A stretch of 64,000 bases of DNA from Bradyrhizobium erythrophlei (GCF_900129505.1 NZ_LT670818.1:6543001-6607000); one strand, 5' to 3'; shown: positions 27,596 through 36,381, counted from the first letter of the stretch. Notes: generated from the letters alone by a model not told the origin. A program made the numbers and translations.

Positions 27596-27917
27596 GCGGC
27601 CCTCCGGTTGGAAGAACCTTGAAGTGGTCCGACGCAAGGTCTACCGGGAAAGTGCGCCGGGCCGACTTTCCACTATAGGAGGTTTCTGAGGTCGCTGCGA
27701 TGCCCGGCTTGAAAAAAAGCAACCGCCGTGCCGAAAAAGCCGCAAATTCTTTGCTCTGTAGGTGGATTTTAACCTCCGAGGCTTTCGGAGGAACAGGAAA
27801 CATCGACGGGTCGTTTGCTCCCGATTGAATTTGGCGGAGAGGAAATTGGGTTCGAAACGAGTTCCAGCCGCGAAAACGCGCGGCCGTTTAGTCTCGCACA
27901 AAGTGCTCCGCCGAAAG

Positions 27918-28028
27918 ATGTCGGAGGTAATTTCACTACGCGAACGAGTGAAACAGGCCGAACTCCTCGTCGGCGTCCCGATTAGACCTCAGCGATCGCG
28001 CGCGAGCTTGCGGCGTCCCCAACGTTGA
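27918..28028 (+). CDS. Possible micro-protein
   Basis: 36 residues, MSEVISLRERVKQAELLVG then an Arg-rich tail. An in-frame longer reading exists upstream but looks random. Weak support. Confidence 0.25.
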   Translation: MSEVISLRERVKQAELLVGVPIRPQRSRASLRRPQR

Positions 28029-28048
28029 TCCTCCGCCGTTCCTCGGAG

Positions 28049-28204
28049 CTAGAGGAAGCCGGGGTTCAAATCGAGGCCGTAAGCGGCCAGAAGAAACGAT
28101 GCCGCAAGGCCGGCGCCGCAAAACAAGCGGATCGCCTTGAGGGAATCGAAGTCAAATCGAGCTTCGGAAAAATCACACGAGAGAATTCTTGCGACCGCAT
28201 TCAT
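28049..28204 (-). CDS. Small membrane protein
   Basis: 51 residues from ATG 28204, with GGGAGA ten bases upstream. MNAVARILSCDFSEARFDFD is followed by one hydrophobic helix (LFCGAGLAASFLLAAYGL). The function is unknown. Confidence 0.5.
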   Translation of the reverse strand: MNAVARILSCDFSEARFDFDSLKAIRLFCGAGLAASFLLAAYGLDLNPGFL

Positions 28205-28280
28205 CTGCAATCTCCCAAATAGAACGGCCCACTTTGTAGCCCAGGAAAAATAGCTTCGCCGGTGAAGCCAACCCAATAAA

Positions 28281-28634
28281 CTACGTATTGGCGGGCCGCA
28301 TGTTTGATTGCGTCGGGTCCAACCGAACAGCACTGGAAGGTCTTACGATTCGAAGCTTCGCCCGGCGACTCTCAGGGGATTCAGGTGGTGGCGTTTCAAA
28401 GGCCACTCCGGCAACGTAATCGTCGCGCCAGATAGCTCTGCAAACGTATGAAGTTCGGAAGTGATCCAGGCTAAATTCGAACTCGTCCGGCAATTGCTCG
28501 GCTTCAAAGGGAAGTTCGATACAAACACCAGCGTCGGTGAAATTATGAACAGTGCAATGGTGAATAGTCGAGCCGTCGACCAGGATCCTTGCCGGGTGGT
28601 AAGTCTTGGTGCGCTTTGATCGCCGATCTTCCAT
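28281..28634 (-). CDS. PilZ domain protein
   Basis: 117 residues. The N-terminus EDRRSKRTKTYHPARILVDG gives the basic RxxxR-type entry, CTVHNFTDAGVCIEL the second c-di-GMP motif, and CRAIWRDDYVAGVAFE the end of the barrel. The central motif is NFTDAG in place of NxSxxG, so nucleotide binding may be weakened. It is a different PilZ lineage from the gene at 26134. Confidence 0.75.
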   Translation of the reverse strand: MEDRRSKRTKTYHPARILVDGSTIHHCTVHNFTDAGVCIELPFEAEQLPDEFEFSLDHFRTSYVCRAIWRDDYVAGVAFETPPPESPESRRAKLRIVRPSSAVRLDPTQSNMRPANT

Positions 28635-29076
28635 TTGACCTTCCCTAATTTTAAGGGGGCGGCTCTCAGAATCCAGTTTAATGGTCTCGAAAAACCGCAG
28701 TTGCCGGTTGTGTTCTAGCGAGACGTTGCTGGAATTTTGCTTACAGGGCAGGAGCCGTTTGGTCGTATCGTTTCGAATTGACGAACGCGGCTGCTAAAAT
28801 TTTATTTCTGGGGATATCCATTTCGCCCCGCAGCCTTCAAATCGGTTGCCTGGCGATCGTGTGATGCATGGGAAGGCTTTGGATCAACCCGCTTGATACG
28901 CCACGTGGAGATACTCGAACACGGTTTCCGCTCCAGCCCGATTATGGTTAATTGGACAAGTATATTGTCTTTTAAAACCGGAGATAATTTGCAAGTTTTC
29001 AATTTGCGGCCTTTACCGAGACCGATTCCTCGGCGGAGGCAACCGTTTGTATCCGTGGCTGGAACGGAGCGAGCTG
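28635..29076. other. Stretch without a recognised gene
   Basis: About 440 bases, locally AT-richer than the flanks (28720-29000). Short minus-strand frames are present but unconvincing. No repeat or terminator is identified. Confidence 0.4.
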
Positions 29077-29577
29077 ATGCGGGTCGCGCTGATCGTTGTA
29101 TCGATGTTGGTGGTGACTACGCCGTCACAAGCTTCGAAGTCCTGTATGAGCAAGGCCGAAGCGCGTCAGAATTTGGGCTCGGTGCATATCTATTGGCACG
29201 GCAAGGATCATTGCTGGGACGCGACTGGGACGCGGAGATTGGTCCATAATGTTCGACCAAGACGTCAGATCCAGGAAGTTCGGCGAACCGTTGATCAGCC
29301 GAAGTGGCAGGAATCGATGTCTCAAATGTTGGCAGATGACGAACCCGCGCAGACGAATCCGCAGACGCTGTGGATAAATCGCTGGGTGGAAATTGACCCA
29401 CCACGGCCGACGGCGGACGCGCGGCAGGTCGATATTGCTGCGGTCGTCCTGCCCTCTATCGAGAGCACGCCCGCGCCGATGGTCTCGCCACACGTCATAT
29501 TATTGGTCTTCATCACCATCGTTATTGCGCTGACACTTGCGACGATTGAGTTCATGTTCCGCAGAGCAGTTTATTAG
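29077..29577 (+). CDS. Exported hypothetical protein with C-terminal anchor
   Basis: 166 residues. ATG 29077 follows GGAG by eight bases. The signal peptide is about 1-18 (VVTTPSQASKSC). The start of the mature part (SKAEARQNLGSVHIYWHGKDHCWDA, given here as SKAEARQNLGSV and HIYWHGKDHCWD) has two Cys likely to pair. A C-terminal helix (VILLVFITIVIALTLATIEF) would anchor it. This architecture is recurrent in Bradyrhizobium; the function is unknown. Confidence 0.65.
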   Translation: MRVALIVVSMLVVTTPSQASKSCMSKAEARQNLGSVHIYWHGKDHCWDATGTRRLVHNVRPRRQIQEVRRTVDQPKWQESMSQMLADDEPAQTNPQTLWINRWVEIDPPRPTADARQVDIAAVVLPSIESTPAPMVSPHVILLVFITIVIALTLATIEFMFRRAVY

Positions 29578-29696
29578 TCAGCTTTATAATCGAGGGCAGC
29601 AGCGGGGTCACGTATCGCGATTATCGAGCCCGCCCGCACGGCGTCTGCCGCGGATGTGGCGTCTTTACTTCACGGAAATTCTCGGATCAGCCGACA

Positions 29697-30002
29697 ATGT
29701 CGAATTCTAACAGAGATACCGAGGCGTCCCAACCAATAAGGTTACCCAACGGATTTCCGGATCTTCCGCGAGCTTCGGCGGTTCAGAAAGGCGCAGATGG
29801 CCCGCCGGCGGCCGACGGGGCGACAATTGATGCAAATTATTTACGGCTAGCCGAAAAATCAGTCGCGCAATTGATCCTGCAATCGTGCGACTGGCGACGT
29901 TCTTCCGCCATCCATAAGGTAAAGCTTATTAAAATAATTACTGTCGCAACAAGCTTAGCCAAAACGCTTTCGTTCACCCATCCAGCCCCCACTAGTCACT
30001 GA
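29697..30002 (+). CDS. Hypothetical protein
   Basis: 101 residues, starting MSNSNRDTEASQPIRLPNG, with no motif I recognise. It has a normal composition in the first 75 residues, then a basic stretch. It may be a remnant. Confidence 0.35.
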   Translation: MSNSNRDTEASQPIRLPNGFPDLPRASAVQKGADGPPAADGATIDANYLRLAEKSVAQLILQSCDWRRSSAIHKVKLIKIITVATSLAKTLSFTHPAPTSH

Positions 30003-30272
30003 TCAGCCACTGGGGAACAATAGCAGCACATTTGGCCGGGGACGGGAATTGCTTTTTATGGAGTCGCGAACCAAGCTAACGCTGGACTAGTCGCCCGGAA
30101 GGCCCGCCTGCTGGCGGCACCGCAGGCGAGATTGAGATTGCTCCTCCGGGATTCATCGACCACACGCCAGCTTCCGGCATCCCTGGTCGGAATCGATTGG
30201 TCGAGATCAAACACCCGGTTCAACGGCCGCATGACGCGATGCGCACAAGCGTGGCCTGTTCAACCCGGCGCA

Positions 30273-30629
30273 TCAACGAAATCGCATCGAATAGCGCCAG
30301 ACCCCATTCAGTCTGCCCTTTGCTGCGCCCGTTACGATCATCGAAGGCACTTTGCTTGCGTCGTCCGCATCAGTCGCCAAATCGCTGAATGAGGGGACAT
30401 CAGCGTCACGCGCGCGCTGCGCGACCTCTTCCTCGACCATGCGTACTGCTTCTTCCAACGCCAGTTGCTCGCGCCTGACTTCGGCTTCGGTGAACGGTGG
30501 GCTCACGGCGCGCAATTGGTCTAACAGCGCGGCGCGCGCTCGCTCATAAAGAGCCAGCCTGGTTTCGTCGGGCGCGTCGATTGCGAGGCCCGCGACGGCT
30601 TTACTGATTACCGGGTAATAGTCGGACAT
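30273..30629 (-). CDS. Hypothetical protein, probably truncated
   Basis: 118 residues. MSDYYPVISKAVAGL and TRLALYERARAALLDQLRAV match the start of a bradyrhizobial family that normally continues through EExxQRAR into a membrane-anchored C-terminus. Here the frame ends soon after (GVWRYSMRFR), so the tail seems lost. Confidence 0.55.
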   Translation of the reverse strand: MSDYYPVISKAVAGLAIDAPDETRLALYERARAALLDQLRAVSPPFTEAEVRREQLALEEAVRMVEEEVAQRARDADVPSFSDLATDADDASKVPSMIVTGAAKGRLNGVWRYSMRFR

Positions 30630-30909
30630 TTTCCAACGTCAATGTTGCTGTCGCCAAAGCTGGTTATTGATAACATAAATGAGTGTTGCAAGTGACGCGA
30701 GAGTGTCCGAATTTTGCCGGAGGGCGTGCTATTCAGCACACCGCCTCTGGCAGAGCGGGGGCAGCTTTGGCCAAATCCGGCTGCAGGATCGATGAAGTCA
30801 CGTCGATCCTTGGCCACGAGGCAAGGAGAGGTCACCTAGGCGAATAAGCGGGTGAGACACCTACAAACCCATTGAGTTATAACGCCCTTCCTGACGGTGA
30901 CAGTTCATT

Positions 30910-31065
30910 CCGGAGACCGGGGCGGCGCTTGAAGTTGTGACCCCGCTCTTTATCATCCCGGACCGCTTTACCCGGGTCGTACCGAGCGACCAGTTGAAAC
31001 GCCCCTGCCATGTCGCCTGGCGCAAGGAAAGGCGTATCGGCGTCGCGTTCGATCCGCAGCTTTGA
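30910..31065 (+). pseudogene. Duplicated 3' end of the PilZ gene
   Basis: The frame ETGAALEVVTPLFI...PDRF...RPCHVAWRK, ending in FDPQL, parallels the last 50 codons of the gene at 26134-26382. It differs by one inserted Ile codon and scattered substitutions. The N-terminal third is absent and an in-frame TGA stands immediately before it. It is a dead partial copy, about 4.7 kb from the original. Confidence 0.85.
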
Positions 31066-31128
31066 AGCCTCGCTGCCCACCCTGAGAGAAGGGTGACACC
31101 CACGTATCCGGAACGGACCCCGCTAAAG

Positions 31129-31143
31129 TGGCGATCCCAGCAG
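31129..31143. repeat. Copy of the tRNA-fragment end
   Basis: TGGCGATCCCAGCAG repeats the acceptor-end sequence found at 26391-26405, in the same orientation and again downstream of a PilZ 3' end. It supports a duplicated attachment region. Confidence 0.6.
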
Positions 31144-31476
31144 AACTAATACATCGAAGAACTTCAAGCGCTTAGACTGGCAAACCTACCTAAACGCATT
31201 CATTGATCCAAAAGGCGCATTTGGAGCGTTGGCAAATCCGGGGCGCGGAATGGAGCGACCTCCTGATCCCCGATGCCCTGCGCGGTCTAACCGCCATGTC
31301 GAACAAAAATTCGAACAGCCCGAGAGCACTATTTTAGCTTGCGAAGTACCGCATCTTCGTCGAGCAGAAGCCGCAGGGATCGGCGGATCCTACGTCGCCT
31401 CAACCGCCGAGCCACCAGGCGTCACGGGCGGGATCATGCGGAGCGAGGCCGCTGCTGAGGCGGGTGCACTCCTCGA

Positions 31477-31626
31477 ATGATCACAAGCACGAAGCGCGTC
31501 GACTTCTTCAAGCGGAAGCTGAAGTGGCTCGACGTCCCGAGCGTTGCCGTCGGTAGAGTTCACTTCACCGCGCACGTCGCGATGGTCATCGGCTACCATA
31601 TGACCAGCGGCACATCTGGAGATTGA
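31477..31626 (+). CDS. Small hypothetical protein
   Basis: 49 residues (MITSTKRVDFFKRKLKWLDV...), ending 3 bases before the helix-turn-helix gene at 31630. The tight spacing favours a leader or coupled gene; no domain is recognised. Confidence 0.35.
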   Translation: MITSTKRVDFFKRKLKWLDVPSVAVGRVHFTAHVAMVIGYHMTSGTSGD

Positions 31627-31629
31627 ACG

Positions 31630-32496
31630 ATGCCGTCCCGACGCGACGGCCAGATGGTGCCGCTGGATTTTGATCTCGCCAAAGCGGAATTGGCGGTGGA
31701 ATGGCTGCCCAGCCCGGAAAAGGAGTTTCGCCTAGCCCGCAAGCGTTGGACCAAATTCGTCAGGAGCTCAAACTTGCTGACTGGCGCTCAGCGGCAGGTC
31801 GGCCTGGCGATCGCCGAGCTGCACATCAACCGTATGCCCGGCCATCGTTGGTTCAATTGGGCCTGGCCTAGCCATCAAACCCTGGCTGACGAAACCGGGC
31901 TGACCCGCCGGACAGTGCTTTCTGCTGTTAAGCGCCTTGCGGATTTAGGTCTGCTGAAAATTGCCCATGGGGGCGGCAGCAAGGGGCGAGGGGGGCGAAC
32001 GGACCGTTACACGTTGCGGATGGCTGGTCTCGCTTACCTGGGAGCGCAAGCCGATCAGATTCGCCAGGGGAAAGACGTGAAAACGCTTCGCACCTTTCAG
32101 GGGCGCGATATCATTGAAAATTGCGAAAGCGGTGAAATCTGTGCTCGAAAGGTACGAAATCCGCGGCAAGAAGATGTGAAGGAATTGCCCCCGATTCTAT
32201 TAGAAACCATAAAGGACTCCCTTACCTCGTCGTCGACTTCGAGCGCTGGCGAGGAAAGAAAGTGGCTTAGCAATGTAAGTAAGAAGAAGCCCGTCGATGA
32301 CGTGACGTCAAGCGACCATTCCAAATTGGCTGTGTGTGTAGGAAATGGTGACGTTGCAAACGGATGGGAGAGGTTGCAGCACCTTTCGGTGGGAGAGGTT
32401 GACGGATTGGCCCTGCGGCTTCGGAAGGAGCCATCCAATGCCGAAGCCATCAGGTTGCAGGTCCAGGCGCTGTCGCTTTCGAGGAAAGACAGTTAG
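31630..32496 (+). CDS. Helix-turn-helix (HTH_36-like) protein, possible replication or element regulator
   Basis: 288 residues. The winged-helix region at about 50-135 carries NLLTGAQRQVGLAIAELHIN, WAWPSHQTLADETGLTRRTV and KRLADLGLLKIAHGGG. This matches the HTH_36 domain of replication-initiation and prophage/plasmid regulatory proteins. The C-terminal half is low in motifs. In an island with a serine recombinase it may be a mobile-element gene; that role is inferred. Confidence 0.65.
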   Translation: MPSRRDGQMVPLDFDLAKAELAVEWLPSPEKEFRLARKRWTKFVRSSNLLTGAQRQVGLAIAELHINRMPGHRWFNWAWPSHQTLADETGLTRRTVLSAVKRLADLGLLKIAHGGGSKGRGGRTDRYTLRMAGLAYLGAQADQIRQGKDVKTLRTFQGRDIIENCESGEICARKVRNPRQEDVKELPPILLETIKDSLTSSSTSSAGEERKWLSNVSKKKPVDDVTSSDHSKLAVCVGNGDVANGWERLQHLSVGEVDGLALRLRKEPSNAEAIRLQVQALSLSRKDS

Positions 32497-32984
32497 CCCA
32501 TGTTTTTCGTTGAAGGCGCCTGGGGGCAATAGCGAGGTTCCTCCGGTCGGCGGCTTCGGGCCCGGCCCTCGAGCCGGCTCAATTCAACTCCAATGATGGT
32601 CCAGCTGTAGACTGCGCGCCGCATTAGCGGCACGCAAGACGATCGAAAGGATGATCGAGATCGGCCTTTTGCAACGATCTAGGCGGCACGATGCCAAGGC
32701 GGTCGAGAGCGCGCTCGACGTCTTGGTGGATCGATAAATGAACGCAACGCAGATCCTGGATAGCTGGTTTCGGTGCTCCTCTCGCCGGATTTTTTGTGCT
32801 GCATCTGTCCCAGCTCCGTTCGACTGTTCCAAGCCACCAGCGGGATAGTGAGTGAGACGCGATGAGGCCCGTTCCAGCCGAGGCCCGCTCATTCTAGCCG
32901 GGAGAGCGGGTGCGAAGCAGTGAGGACGGCCACAGAGGATTCCCCACCGCGTGCGCTGTACCGCGAACGCTTACATTTCCGTCC
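32497..32984. other. Stretch without a recognised gene
   Basis: About 490 bases after the HTH gene. Frames on the minus strand (32584-32892) have no recognisable features. A repeat begins at 32985. Confidence 0.4.
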
Positions 32985-33124
32985 CAAAGTCACGATTTGA
33001 TTCGGTACGTGAGACAGTGAGACAGCAATTGCGGTCGGCTCGGCGACGGCGCAGCGCTCGCGGCGGATCCCGGTTCGGAACTGGTGGCAAAACCGTTCCC
33101 CGCCTATCCCCCACTCGTCGCCTC
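32985..33124. repeat. 140-bp dispersed repeat, copy 1
   Basis: It contains GTCCCAAAGT-ACGATTTGATTCGG and GTGAGACAGTGAGACA, then a GC-rich part ending GTTCCCC..CTATCCCCCACT. A second copy covers 48431-48568, and a partial copy of the central motif lies at 58602-58645. No coding potential is seen. Confidence 0.7.
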
Positions 33125-33313
33125 CTATGAGATGCCCATCAGGCCTTGTGACGGACGGCTTGCAGGCCATCGACCGGCGTCAGAATGCCCTCGTAACGCT
33201 ACCTTCAGCTGCAGGGGTGTCCTGTCAACCCCATTGAAATTGCTCATGCTTTTTGGCTTCTAAAAAGCAAAGCCACGGTTCCAGCTACGGGGGATGAAAG
33301 AGCAGGGCAGGCC

Positions 33314-33445
33314 GTGCCGCCGCGCCGTGAGCTGCGCTGCGTACTGGCCCTGCCGATCTACACGCTCGCCCTGATCCTCGACGTCGCGGCAGCAGTGCTC
33401 GGTCGCCTCGCCGCCCTGGTCGCCGGCGACGACTGGCCGGAATAG
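33314..33445 (+). CDS. Small membrane protein
   Basis: 43 residues from GTG 33314: a basic N-terminus (PPRRELRC), one hydrophobic helix (VLALPIYTLALILDVAAAVL) and AGDDWPE at the end. The wording resembles short bradyrhizobial proteins ending in DDWP. The start site is weak. Confidence 0.45.
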   Translation: MPPRRELRCVLALPIYTLALILDVAAAVLGRLAALVAGDDWPE

Positions 33446-33456
33446 CCCTTTACCGG

Positions 33457-33696
33457 CTCCAGGAAGGCCGCTGTGAGTCGGGCTTCGGTGGGCTTTCATG
33501 GTGCCGGCCGATCGGCGCCGGCGCACGGGCGGATTCGGTCGGGCCGTTATTCGGTGCCAACGAACAGATTGGAACAAATCCGGCGGAGTAACGTCGATTC
33601 TAGGCTTCCGGGAGGGTTCGCGCCCACCCCGGGAGAAAACCTGCCTCCAGGTTGGCGGCTCCAGCGTTCCTCTATGGCGCTGGGGCCGTTTTTTAT
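33457..33696 (+). ncRNA. Candidate structured RNA, copy A
   Basis: It starts with the shared block AGGAAGGCCGCTG...CGGCTTC and a GC palindrome near GGCCGATCGGCGCC. A hairpin follows, CTTCCGGG (33605-33612) with CCCGGGAG (33628-33635). It ends in GGCTCCAGCG (33657-33666) with CGCTGGGGCC (33678-33687) and TTTTTT. Copy B at 37790 keeps the 5' block and the terminator, while its middle hairpin has a different sequence. The secreted-protein gene starts 100 bases later, so a leader role is an alternative. Confidence 0.5.
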
Positions 33697-33795
33697 TGGC
33701 CCCACCGCCCCGCTGGCTGGTCCGCAAGGAGCATAGACGCGGGCTACGCGATATGGTTGCGTCCGCCCGCAAATAAAACCAACAGGGGGACGGGA

Positions 33796-34038
33796 ATGAA
33801 AAAGCTGATGCTCGCCGGCGCGCTGGTGCTGATCGCCACTGCTGCCCAGGCACAATACTATGGGACTGGGACAAACCCGAACACGCACACATCCTCGGGC
33901 TACACGACCAACCGCGGGACCTATGTGGCGCCCTACGTCGCGACAAATCCGAACCCCACTCAGCGCGACAACTTCACCGCCACTGGAAACGTCAACCCCT
34001 ACACCGGCGCGGTCGGCACGCGGAACCCGCGGTATTGA
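33796..34038 (+). CDS. Small secreted Asn/Thr/Tyr-rich protein
   Basis: 80 residues from ATG 33796, with GGGGGA upstream. The signal peptide is 1-19 (AATAAQAQYY region). The mature part is low-complexity (GTGTNPNTHTSSGYTTN and NPNPTQRDNFTATGNVNPYT), like short bradyrhizobial exported peptides. The function is unknown. Confidence 0.65.
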   Translation: MKKLMLAGALVLIATAAQAQYYGTGTNPNTHTSSGYTTNRGTYVAPYVATNPNPTQRDNFTATGNVNPYTGAVGTRNPRY

Positions 34039-34051
34039 GGCACGGCGCAAC

Positions 34052-34141
34052 GTGGCGACCATCCTCACGCTGATCTGGTGGCTTTACGGTTATCGGCTTT
34101 GGAAGCAAGCCCGCCGTGAAGGCAACTTCGCGCTAATCTAA
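34052..34141 (+). CDS. Possible micro-protein
   Basis: 29 residues from a GTG 13 bases after the preceding stop: a hydrophobic start (ATILTLIWWLYGYRLW) and a basic tail (KQARREGN). Short enough to be chance. Confidence 0.25.
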   Translation: MATILTLIWWLYGYRLWKQARREGNFALI

Positions 34142-34285
34142 AGGGGGTGGTCCAAAGCCGCTGCCGGAGTCTGGCAAGCCCGCCGGTTCGGGCCCGGCTC
34201 GTGTTACATCGGCGAATTAGGGGCCTCAATCAACCAGGGATCTTGACCTCTTGCCCGTCGCACGTTCACCGCTCTAATCTCACGC

Positions 34286-34516
34286 ATGGCAACAAAAACG
34301 ACTTTTGTGTTCGATTGCTGCTTCCGGGAAGCAGACAACAACCTGGGATGGGCTCACGTCCACCTAAACGGCGCCGACGGCGGCAAGCAACTCATGCCCG
34401 ACGATGATCGAGATCTTTGCGAAATCTGCTGGAGTCCACTCCAGACTTTGATGAAGAAGGTCCATGACGAGGCCCGAGCGAAGCGCGCTGGCAAAGGACA
34501 AAGTGGCGAGCAATGA
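34286..34516 (+). CDS. Hypothetical protein
   Basis: 76 residues, soluble. It has two Cys near the start (FVFDCCFREAD) and a CEIC pair in DRDLCEICWSPLQ. A single metal site is possible. It is followed directly by a terminator that lies in a long inverted repeat. Confidence 0.55.
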   Translation: MATKTTFVFDCCFREADNNLGWAHVHLNGADGGKQLMPDDDRDLCEICWSPLQTLMKKVHDEARAKRAGKGQSGEQ

Positions 34517-34620
34517 AAACCCCGCTGGAGGCAGCCCAGCGGGGTTTCGTGGAAGGTATGCGCCACTGAGGAATGGAGCAGGACGTTCATAGGCCGAAAG
34601 TCTTAAATGGCCCTTTCCAG
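34511..34620. repeat. 110-bp inverted repeat, left copy (with terminator)
   Basis: Its reverse complement occurs at 44018-44124. In a 66-base core (34544-34609) I count three differences. The outer part is a terminator, AACCCCGCTGG...CCAGCGGGGTT (34518-34546), serving the gene at 34286. The core includes GGAAGGTATGCGCC and GTTCATAGGCCGAAAGTC. Confidence 0.8.
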
Positions 34621-34808
34621 TTAATAAACAATCGAACCGGTTCGCGGGCGCCTTGGCGCCTGGTGCCGCTTCTTGCGCCGATTTGGAACGATTTCCGTTG
34701 TGTGATGTTCGGCGGCGGTGACGGTTTCCGCGACCGCCACCCCAAGAACGAGGTCTAAGTGCATTTGCCCACGCTGGGGCCTTGTCTCTCGGAATCCTGC
34801 GCGTGCAG

Positions 34809-35072
34809 TCAGGGCTTCTGGGGCTGTCTGGAGCCCGCGCCAGATTTAGCCTTGGGCGCCTGGTGGTCGCGGGTGGCGGACAGATCTTTCTTTAGCTTCA
34901 ACTGTTCATCGGCCGTCATGGCAGGTTTCTCGGGCCTCGGCGGCACGTCTTCCACGGCCGGATAATCTGTCGTTTTCGGGCGCCCCGGCTGCTCAGCGCG
35001 CGCGCCCAGTGGTCCAAGCGAGACGACGGACAGCAGTATCGCTGACGCAGCCAACAATCCAATCTTCGACAT
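34809..35072 (-). CDS. Small secreted protein
   Basis: 87 residues from ATG 35072. The signal peptide is about 1-26 (SVVSLGPLGARAEQ). The mature part is Pro/Lys-rich with KPAMTADEQLKLKKDLSATR, a motif seen in small alphaproteobacterial exported proteins of unknown role. Confidence 0.6.
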   Translation of the reverse strand: MSKIGLLAASAILLSVVSLGPLGARAEQPGRPKTTDYPAVEDVPPRPEKPAMTADEQLKLKKDLSATRDHQAPKAKSGAGSRQPQKP

Positions 35073-35133
35073 CGGCGATCCTACGCACTCGGGGCAGCCC
35101 ATTGAGCCAGGATGCCAGATTAGTCCTTCCCTA

Positions 35134-35225
35134 CTCTAGGAAGACCGCTGATGAGGGTTTGGTTCCGGGGCTGGGATGGGCCGGCCGATCGACGCCATCG
35201 CACGGCGTGCTACCGCCGATTCGTG
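35134..35225 (+). repeat. Partial copy of the AGGAAGGCCGCTG repeat
   Basis: CTCTAGGAAGACCGCTGATGAG followed by GGCCGGCCGATCGACGCC parallels the first 90 bases of the elements at 33457 and 37790. The hairpin-terminator half is not present. The strand is the same as the others. Confidence 0.55.
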
Positions 35226-35313
35226 GAGACGGCAGTTTAGATGGATCTTTAAAGGCCCGCGCGCGTTGAGGCTTTCAACCCCGGGGGGCGACAGCAAACC
35301 CGGAACCTTAGTG

Positions 35314-35505
35314 ATGAGCAATATTCCCCTGGACCTTGAAAGAAGGTGCGAACAGCGGTGGGCTGCCCGATTTTGTCGGCCGACCTCGCTAGCGGCGCCC
35401 CAAAGCCAGCCTCAACAACAACAGCAGCTTTCCGAACCCGCCAAAGCCAAAAGAAAAACCCGCCGGATTAAAGCGGCGGGCTTGAGGTTTGCACCGGCGG
35501 CGTGA
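35314..35505 (+). CDS. Small Gln-rich hypothetical protein
   Basis: 63 residues from ATG 35314. MSNIPLDLERRCEQRWAARF is a wording I associate with a recurrent bradyrhizobial family. A Gln run and a basic, Ala/Pro-rich tail follow (KRKTRR...RFAPAA). The family normally varies in the middle and keeps both ends. The function is unknown. Confidence 0.6.
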   Translation: MSNIPLDLERRCEQRWAARFCRPTSLAAPQSQPQQQQQLSEPAKAKRKTRRIKAAGLRFAPAA

Positions 35506-35529
35506 GCGCGGGACCGGAGCCCGCGCCAA
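35453..35529. repeat. 80-bp direct repeat, first copy
   Basis: AAAGAAAAACCCGCCGG...CGGCGGGCTTGAG...GTGAGCGCGGGACCG recurs at 35887-35968. The hairpin inside it overlaps the coding end of the gene at 35314. Confidence 0.65.
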
Positions 35530-35616
35530 CGAAACGTGAGGTTTGGGCACCTTGTAGTCGAATCTCCCCGCTACCATGAATTGTGAGAGGGGGTGTCCCA
35601 ACTCGGGAGATCCATC

Positions 35617-35886
35617 ATGCGAAAGCTGATCGCGACGATAGCGTTGCTGGCCGTGATCGATACTTCGGTGGCGGTTGCGCAAACGGTTGGTTTGGGAAAT
35701 TCATCCCCACCACCTCCTCAATCGACGAACCCGGACAGCCGATTGCTGCCGGCACCAGTCGGCCACCGCCAACCACGGGTCGATCAAGTGCCCGACGAGA
35801 AGAACCTGGGTGATCCGAACGATCCCATCAATCGCGAGAACGCGGCGCTTGACCGAATGGTCAAAGGCATTTGCCGCGGTTGCTGA
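35617..35886 (+). CDS. Small secreted protein
   Basis: 89 residues from ATG 35617, with GGGAGA upstream. The signal peptide is 1-22 (VIDTSVAVAQT). The mature part is Pro-rich, with DPNDPINRENAALDRMVKGI and a final CRGC. The function is unknown. Confidence 0.65.
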   Translation: MRKLIATIALLAVIDTSVAVAQTVGLGNSSPPPPQSTNPDSRLLPAPVGHRQPRVDQVPDEKNLGDPNDPINRENAALDRMVKGICRGC

Positions 35887-35968
35887 ATAAAGAAAAACCC
35901 GCCGGGTTTAGTCGGCGGGCTCGAGACTTTTATCGGCGGTGTGAGCGCGGGACCGAAGCTCCGCGCCC
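35887..35968. terminator. Bidirectional terminator within the second direct-repeat copy
   Basis: CCCGCCGGGTTTAGTCGGCGGG lies between convergent genes (35617 plus and 35992 minus). On the minus strand it is followed by TTTTTCTTT, so it most clearly ends the glycine-zipper gene. The whole 82 bases repeat 35453-35529. Confidence 0.65.
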
Positions 35969-35991
35969 CTATCTCAACAATAATATCCTGC

Positions 35992-36381
35992 TCATTCCAG
36001 TGACTGGACCGGCGGCGCGGTGGAAGCCGTGGTGGTGGTGGTGGTGGACGGCCGCGCTGGGGCGGCCGCTTGAGGAGCTGCTTGATCTTTGGGCGCAGAC
36101 TGATTGGGCACGGGTTGACTGTCGCCTGAAGGGACACGAGCGTCCGGGCTTGCGGCTCTCCGCGCATGGCGCGACGCGCTCGAGCGGTTGAGGCCCCACG
36201 AATGCGAAATCGACGGGCCGGCCGTATACCCGATGACAGCTCCGGCGACGGCGCCGATCGGCCCGAGCACCACGGCACCCGATAAGGCCCCCAACGCAGC
36301 GTCGCCTCCACGCTCCTCGGCCATCGCTGTCGAAGACATCAGCGCTAGAGAGAGCGCCAGACTCGCGATTGTCTTATTCAT
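35992..36381 (-). CDS. Secreted glycine-zipper protein
   Basis: 129 residues from ATG 36381, with GGGGAA upstream. The signal peptide is 1-22 (MSSTAMAEER). A glycine zipper follows (GALSGAVVLGPIGAVAGAVI), then a Ser/Arg stretch and an Ala/Pro/Thr-rich tail with a Thr run. Outer-membrane or periplasmic. The type is common in Bradyrhizobium; the function is unknown. Confidence 0.7.
   Translation of the reverse strand: MNKTIASLALSLALMSSTAMAEERGGDAALGALSGAVVLGPIGAVAGAVIGYTAGPSISHSWGLNRSSASRHARRAASPDARVPSGDSQPVPNQSAPKDQAAPQAAAPARPSTTTTTTASTAPPVQSLE

Noticed and set aside
33260..33946. Minus-strand frame of 228 codons
   Set aside because: It crosses the candidate RNA with its terminator and the start of a good secreted-protein gene; composition looks random.
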